DNA of 46,102 nt, from positions 1-46,102 of the forward strand of contig CAMBSS010000010.1 of the NCBI GenBank assembly GCA_945870465.1. Reading direction: 5' to 3'. The stretch's first letter is position 1. Every line of letters starts with the position of its first letter. The translations under genes were made by a program, and so were the position numbers. Below, one piece after another: positions 42,071 through 46,102 of the stretch. The notes below the pieces were generated by a model. That model was given only the letters and a program-made list of their open reading frames with translations, was not told the origin of the DNA and did not search any database. Source of the stretch: Bordetella parapertussis (GTDB lineage: Bacteria; Pseudomonadota; Gammaproteobacteria; Burkholderiales; SG8-41).

Positions 42071-42403
42071 ATGGCAGATCCCTCGCGCATAGCCAAGTTT
42101 CGTACCGCCAGCGTGATCGCCTATCGCTCGATACGCGACCTGACCGAACGCGAAAAGAAGCATCTGCTCAGCGAAATATTGCAGGTCAGGGGGCTGATGC
42201 CGCTCATGATGAAGCCGCGCAACAAGCAATTGTGGACGACGGAGGACAAGGAAGAGTTGAAGGTGCATCTGCGGCGTCTTTCCAATATCAGCCCGTACCT
42301 GATCGTGCTCGCCTTGCCGGGTTCTTTCCTGATGTTGCCGGCACTTGCGTGGTGGCTCGACCGGCGGCGCAACCGGCAGCAACCGGCGGCGCCGACTTCC
42401 TAG
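42071..42403 (+). CDS. LETM1-domain-like small membrane protein
   Basis: This 110 aa protein has a helical LTEREKKHLLSEI region and SPYLIVLALPGSFLMLPALAWW, which resembles the short membrane and ribosome-binding part of LETM1 proteins (a hydrophobic LPxxxLLP block). The C-terminus is basic. The frame extends upstream into the yqjK-like gene, but the ATG at 42071 gives the natural start. It is the fourth gene of the yqj-like set. Confidence 0.7.
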   Translation: MADPSRIAKFRTASVIAYRSIRDLTEREKKHLLSEILQVRGLMPLMMKPRNKQLWTTEDKEELKVHLRRLSNISPYLIVLALPGSFLMLPALAWWLDRRRNRQQPAAPTS

Positions 42404-42447
42404 TACAACTATAACGAGATGGGTCCACTGGCCGCGGGAGGTCGCGC

Positions 42448-42967
42448 ATGAGTTCGGTTCGTAAAGTGATCGAGCCCGAGTTGAAGCTGCTGGGCAGCGG
42501 CAGCGCGTTTCAGGCGCAGCTGCTCGCCATGCTGCAGGGCAGCCAGTTTTTCGGCGATTTTCCCGCAGCGGAAATCGAGACGCTTGCCAAATATGTGCAG
42601 GCCTACAGCGCCTGCTTCCGGCACCGTCATATTCCGCGCGAGCGACCGCGGCGGCTTTATGTGTCTGGTGATCGAAGGCGGTGCGGCAATATTCAAGCAG
42701 GACGCCAATTACGGCAGCAAGCGCATCGGCCAGATCGAGCCCGGCAAGACCATAGGCGAGATGGCGCTGGTCGACGGCGAGCCGCGTTCGGCGACCTGCA
42801 TTTGTCCGCAGCAATCGACACTGGTAATGCTGACGCGCGAGCAGTTCGTGCGCATCATCCGTGAGCATCCGGCTTTGAGCGTGAATATTCTGCTCAAGAT
42901 AGTCGCCATGATGAGCCGGCGGTTGCGCCAGACCAGCGGGCAGCTGGTCGACTACCTGCAGGACTGA
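42448..42967 (+). pseudogene. Cyclic-nucleotide-binding domain protein, frameshifted
   Basis: The first part, read from the ATG at 42448, ends its family match at QAYSA. The rest (ASGTVIFRASDRGGFMCLVIEGG, then PGKTIGEMALVDGEPRSATC) continues in the next frame to a stop at 42967. Joining the frames gives a normal protein of about 170 aa with the phosphate-binding loop GEMALVDGEPRSA. The shift is one extra base or two missing bases near 42608-42613. It could be a real mutation or an assembly error. GGGAGG precedes the start. Confidence 0.75.
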
Positions 42968-42976
42968 GATCGCTCC

Positions 42977-43558
42977 ATGTGGTACCTGATCGGTCTGGTG
43001 TGGATCGCGGCGATGGTCTTCATCGTTACGAGATATAACCGCAAGCAACGCAAGCGCAGTAGCGAGCGCACCGTGCAAATGGCAGCATTGCTGGCCGACC
43101 TCAAGGCCAATCCCCGCGCGGTGATCGACGCATTGGAGAAGCCTGCTGCGCCCCCCCCACCGTCCGCGGCGGCAGTCGCGGAATTCAGCAAGAAGCCGCG
43201 CCTGCTGCCGCAGTCTTCGGCGCTGCTCTATTACGTTTTCAGGACGGGCCTGCCGGACCACGAAATTTTCGCCGGCCTGGCATTGACCGATGTTGTCGAA
43301 ATTGCGACGGCATTGGGCGGACTGCCGCGCGAGCAGATCGAGCGCAAACTGGTGCAGCAACGCCTCGACCTGGTGGTCTGCAACAAGCAGCTCGAAGTGG
43401 TCGCGGCAGTGCTGGTGCGGAATTTCACGCCGGGTCCGCAGGCCGAAGGCGAACAATTTGCGACCCGCTGTCTGCAGGCCGCCAATATCCGCGTGTTGAG
43501 CATCGATCCCGCGGCGCCGCCGCGCCACCATCAGGTTCATGCACTGATCTATGGCTGA
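42977..43558 (+). CDS. DUF2726 domain protein with N-terminal membrane helix
   Basis: This 193 aa protein has an N-terminal membrane helix (MWYLIGLVWIAAMVFIV), a basic and proline/alanine-rich linker, and a C-terminal DUF2726 domain (about 75-185) with LLYYVFRTGLPDHEIFAGLAL, LDLVVCNKQLEVVAAV and ANIRVLSID. DUF2726 is a nuclease-like fold found beside helicases and in small membrane proteins; the residues seen do not prove activity. It starts ten bases after the frameshifted gene. Confidence 0.85.
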   Translation: MWYLIGLVWIAAMVFIVTRYNRKQRKRSSERTVQMAALLADLKANPRAVIDALEKPAAPPPPSAAAVAEFSKKPRLLPQSSALLYYVFRTGLPDHEIFAGLALTDVVEIATALGGLPREQIERKLVQQRLDLVVCNKQLEVVAAVLVRNFTPGPQAEGEQFATRCLQAANIRVLSIDPAAPPRHHQVHALIYG

Positions 43559-43622
43559 ACCGCTGGTGTCGATCCGCTGATGTTGGGCGGGCAACGCACC
43601 ATGCGGCCGCAAACGGAAATCA

Positions 43623-44765
43623 ATGACGCGCACCTGGGACATTTTCTGCTCGGTAGTCGATAACTACGGCGATATCGGCGTCTGCTGGCGGCTGGCGCGC
43701 CAGTTGTCGTCGGAGTTGGGACAGTCCGTTCGCTTGTGGGTCGATGACCTTGCGAGTTTTCGGCGCGTTTGCCGCGACATCGACCCCGCGCTGGAAATTC
43801 AGCAGGTAAACGGCGTTGAAGTCTGGCATTGGGGCGAGGCAATGGCGGCCGTGCAACCCGCCGACATCGTGATCGAAGGCTTCGGCGTCCGCCTGCCGGA
43901 CAATTATCTCGCCGCAATGGCTGAGCGCACGCCACGCCCGGTATGGATTAACCTTGAACATCTGAGTGCCGAACCGTGGGTCGAAGGTTGCCATGGCCTG
44001 CCGTCGCCACATCCGGCGCTGCCGCTCGTCAAACATTTTTTCTTTCCCGGTTTCACTGCGGCGACGGGCGGCCTGCTGATCGAACGCGAACTTGTTCAGG
44101 CGCGCGACGCATTCCAATCCAATGCCGGCGCGATCGCCGGTTTCTTGAATGAACTTGGCATAACGTCCGGCGCAGACGGCGCGCTGTGCGTATCGCTTTT
44201 TTGTTACGACAATGCCGCGCTGCCTGCGCTCATAGCTGAGTGGTCCGCAGGTGGATTGCCCATCGTATGCATGGTGCCCGCGGGCAGGGCGCTTGATCAG
44301 TTGTCCGCTATCGTCGGCCACCACATAGAGCCGGGATCATGCACGGTGAGAGACAAGCTGACGATAGCCGCCATTCCTTTTCTGGATATCGACCAGTACG
44401 ACCGTCTGCTGTGGGCATGCGACGTGAATTTCGTGCGCGGTGAAGATTCGTTCGTGCGCGCGCAGTGGGCGGCGCGCCCCTTGGTATGGCAGGCCTACGT
44501 GCAAAAAGAGGACGCGCATATTGCCAAACAGGCGGCGTTTGTAGACCGCTACGTCGACCGGTTGGATGAACCGACGGCTACCGCGATGCGTTCGATCCAT
44601 GCGGCATGGAACCGACAGTCTCCCGATATCGCGCCATGCTGGAGGGCGCTCATGGCCCGGCGCCAGGCCGCTGCGGTGCACGCACAGGCTTGGGCAGGGC
44701 GTCTCGCCGGTGGCGGCAATCTGGCAATCAAGCTGGCCGAATTCTGCCGTAATCGGCTAGAATAG
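43623..44765 (+). CDS. earP: EF-P arginine rhamnosyltransferase EarP
   Basis: This 380 aa GT-B glycosyltransferase transfers rhamnose from dTDP-rhamnose to Arg32 of elongation factor P. The diagnostic motif is complete: Asp13 and Asp17 in DNYGDIG, the C-terminal RGEDSFVRAQWA block (Glu274) that binds the nucleotide sugar, and WQAYVQKEDAH. Length is normal. Its stop is 32 bases before efp, so modifier and target are probably co-expressed. The dTDP-rhamnose genes must be elsewhere. Confidence 0.95.
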   Translation: MTRTWDIFCSVVDNYGDIGVCWRLARQLSSELGQSVRLWVDDLASFRRVCRDIDPALEIQQVNGVEVWHWGEAMAAVQPADIVIEGFGVRLPDNYLAAMAERTPRPVWINLEHLSAEPWVEGCHGLPSPHPALPLVKHFFFPGFTAATGGLLIERELVQARDAFQSNAGAIAGFLNELGITSGADGALCVSLFCYDNAALPALIAEWSAGGLPIVCMVPAGRALDQLSAIVGHHIEPGSCTVRDKLTIAAIPFLDIDQYDRLLWACDVNFVRGEDSFVRAQWAARPLVWQAYVQKEDAHIAKQAAFVDRYVDRLDEPTATAMRSIHAAWNRQSPDIAPCWRALMARRQAAAVHAQAWAGRLAGGGNLAIKLAEFCRNRLE

Positions 44766-44797
44766 CCGCCTTTTAGCCTTTTTGCAGCGGGAAAACC

Positions 44798-45352
44798 ATG
44801 AAAATCGCACAGGAAATCAGGGCCGGCAACGTGATCATGCTCGGCAAGGAGCCGATGGTCGTGCAGAAGGCCGATTTCTCCAAATCCGGCCGCAACGCAT
44901 CGGTCGTAAAAATGAAAATGCGCAACCTGCTGACGGGCGCGCCGACGGAGAGCGTTTATCGCGCCGACGACAAATTCGAAATGGTGGTGCTCGAGCGCAA
45001 GGAAGTCACATTCTCGTACTACGCCGATCCGATGTACGTGTTCATGGACAACGAGTTCAACCAGCATGAAATCGAGAAAGACAACATGGGCGAAGCGCTC
45101 AACTATCTCGATGAAGGCATGCCGTGCGAAGTCGTGTTCTACAACGAACGCGCGATTTCGGTGATCATTCCGCAGTCGCTCGAACGCGAAATCGAATACA
45201 CGGAGCCGGCCATCCGCGGCGACACTTCGGGCAAGGTGCTGAAGCCAGCCAAGCTCAAGACCGGATTTATCATTCAGGTGCCGTTATTTTGCGCGACCGG
45301 CGACAAGATCGAAATCGATACCCGCACCGGCGACTACCGGCGCCGCGTGTAA
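44798..45352 (+). CDS. efp: Elongation factor P
   Basis: This 184 aa translation factor relieves ribosome stalling at consecutive prolines. It has the KOW-like N-terminal domain, the modification loop with Arg32 (SKSGRNA, residues 28-34) instead of lysine, and the two OB domains ending GDYRRRV. Arg32 together with the adjacent earP shows the rhamnosylation type. CAGCGGGA lies before the ATG. A strong terminator follows the stop. Confidence 0.98.
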   Translation: MKIAQEIRAGNVIMLGKEPMVVQKADFSKSGRNASVVKMKMRNLLTGAPTESVYRADDKFEMVVLERKEVTFSYYADPMYVFMDNEFNQHEIEKDNMGEALNYLDEGMPCEVVFYNERAISVIIPQSLEREIEYTEPAIRGDTSGKVLKPAKLKTGFIIQVPLFCATGDKIEIDTRTGDYRRRV

Positions 45353-45369
45353 AGATACCGGCTCCAGCT

Positions 45370-45398
45370 AAAACGCCACCCCCGGGTGGCGTTTTTAT
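45370..45398 (+). terminator. Rho-independent terminator after efp
   Basis: AAACGCCACC pairs with GGTGGCGTTT around a four-base loop and is followed by a T tract (GTTTTTATT). The A tract before the stem would allow weaker termination on the other strand, towards the end of the MmgE/PrpD gene. Confidence 0.9.
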
Positions 45399-45431
45399 TG
45401 GGCGATTGTCGCCGCTGGTTTGCGCCGGATT

Positions 45432-46102
45432 TCAGGCCAGCGCATTTTCAGAGCGCCGCCGGATGCGCGCCGCTTTAAAAATCGCATCCAGATTGTCCTG
45501 CCCGTCGAGATTCCACAGCAACGAAAGCAACTTGTTGCTCTGGCGCCTGGATAGTACGCGTGTCGCCAGATCGATAAACTTGGCGTCGACTTCCTTGTCC
45601 GTCATCGGATTGCGGAAATGCCCGCGCGGATATTCGACCGTGGCGATTTTTTTCCGGCCGTCCACGGTCATGACCTCAATGCGGCTAGGTACTTTTTCCG
45701 GGAATTGCCGCGACAACTCGGGATCTTCCTCGACTTTGATCCTGTCTGCCAGTGCGTGAATGCGCGGATCGGCAAGGCGCTGCGGCGAAAATATTTCGTC
45801 GCTGAAACGGCCGTCGATCAGAACCGCAGCAATGATGAAAGGCAGGCTGTGGTCGGCGGTTTCGCGCGTAGTTGGATGCCATTTCTCCGGCTCGTTGCCG
45901 ATCTCCTGGTACGCGAAAGCGTAAGTATGGATAGTGACCGCTGCGATCTCGGCGCCGGCGAGTTGACGGTGCAGGTCGACTGCCGCCTCGATCGGCGCCA
46001 GGGAATGGTATTCGGACAGGAAGAATTTGAGACTGGCCTGCACGATGCGGAACGGACTGCCTGTGCCCGGGAACGGCGCGATATCAAATTTTCCGGCGAC
46101 GT
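45432..46102 (-). CDS. MmgE/PrpD family protein, partial (N-terminus outside)
   Basis: The frame is open to the right edge, giving the C-terminal 222 or so residues. The motif KWHPTTRETADHSLP matches the copy at 12093 (KWTPATRETADHSMP), as do GHFRNPMTDKE and the final WNLDG block. The visible reading starts VAGKFDIAPFPGTGSPF. It is convergent with efp and probably heads another catabolic module to the right of the window. Substrate unknown. Confidence 0.9.
   Translation of the reverse strand, partial: VAGKFDIAPFPGTGSPFRIVQASLKFFLSEYHSLAPIEAAVDLHRQLAGAEIAAVTIHTYAFAYQEIGNEPEKWHPTTRETADHSLPFIIAAVLIDGRFSDEIFSPQRLADPRIHALADRIKVEEDPELSRQFPEKVPSRIEVMTVDGRKKIATVEYPRGHFRNPMTDKEVDAKFIDLATRVLSRRQSNKLLSLLWNLDGQDNLDAIFKAARIRRRSENALA

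Noticed and set aside
42047..43642. Open frame of 531 codons on the minus strand
   Set aside because: It is antisense to the yqj-like, cyclic-nucleotide-binding and DUF2726 genes, is rich in Arg, His and Gln as expected for mirror frames in GC-rich DNA, and has no recognisable domain.

Overview
The window looks like the chromosome of a GC-rich betaproteobacterium, most likely in or near the Burkholderiales. Three things suggest this. Six genes encode Bug/TctC-type periplasmic binding proteins, a family greatly expanded in Bordetella, Cupriavidus and relatives. An earP gene sits directly before efp, and the encoded EF-P has Arg32, the arginine-rhamnosylation type. Class III CoA-transferases and MmgE/PrpD proteins are unusually dense. 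No phage, transposase, rRNA, tRNA or CRISPR array was seen. No stretch longer than 300 bases lacks a gene; the largest gaps (26.6-26.9 kb and 40.8-41.0 kb) hold repeats and promoters.

About 0-34 kb is a patchwork of short catabolic modules for organic acids handled as CoA thioesters. Module 1 (0.4-6.1 kb) has aldehyde dehydrogenase, an IclR regulator, and divergently a CoA-transferase, enoyl-CoA hydratase and Bug protein. Module 2 (6.2-10.1 kb) has acyl-CoA dehydrogenase, CoA-transferase and MmgE/PrpD. A caspase-like protease with a probable Tat signal and an unrecognised companion (10.2-12.0 kb) interrupt the series. Module 3 (12.1-20.7 kb) is the longest: MmgE/PrpD, two Bug proteins, enoyl-CoA hydratase-like protein, CoA-transferase, Bug protein, DUF35 protein, cysteine-less thiolase-like protein and MaoC hydratase. 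A convergent MmgE/PrpD gene follows. Module 4 (22.2-26.6 kb) has a dihydrodipicolinate-synthase-family lyase, Bug protein, D(-)-tartrate dehydratase and an Old Yellow Enzyme. From 26.9 to 29.4 kb are small genes: a DUF2007 zinc-ribbon protein, a channel-like membrane protein, a leaderless ModA-like protein and a sixth Bug protein. Module 5 (29.6-35.0 kb) has an amidase with a GatC-like partner, a VOC protein, MmgE/PrpD and an AMP-forming acyl-CoA ligase. No TctA/TctB membrane subunit is present, so the Bug proteins must work with transporters elsewhere or act as sensors.

From 35 kb the content changes to envelope, signalling and housekeeping genes: a membrane-anchored Ser/Thr kinase with two C-terminal EF-hands, an alpha/beta hydrolase, a GIDE-like membrane protein that also has an EF-hand, LemA, a DUF4139 protein, a yqjD-yqjE-yqjK-like set with a LETM1-like protein, a frameshifted cyclic-nucleotide-binding protein, a DUF2726 protein, and earP-efp with a strong terminator. 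A fifth MmgE/PrpD gene runs off the right edge.

The gaps hold several different families of imperfect palindromes whose arms are short tandem repeats with a 7-10 base period. One family has two copies, and in each copy the first three bases are the stop codon of the gene before it. The observations judged most worth following are these palindromes, the thiolase-like/DUF35/MaoC hydratase-aldolase candidate, and the EF-hand kinase beside an EF-hand GIDE protein and LemA.
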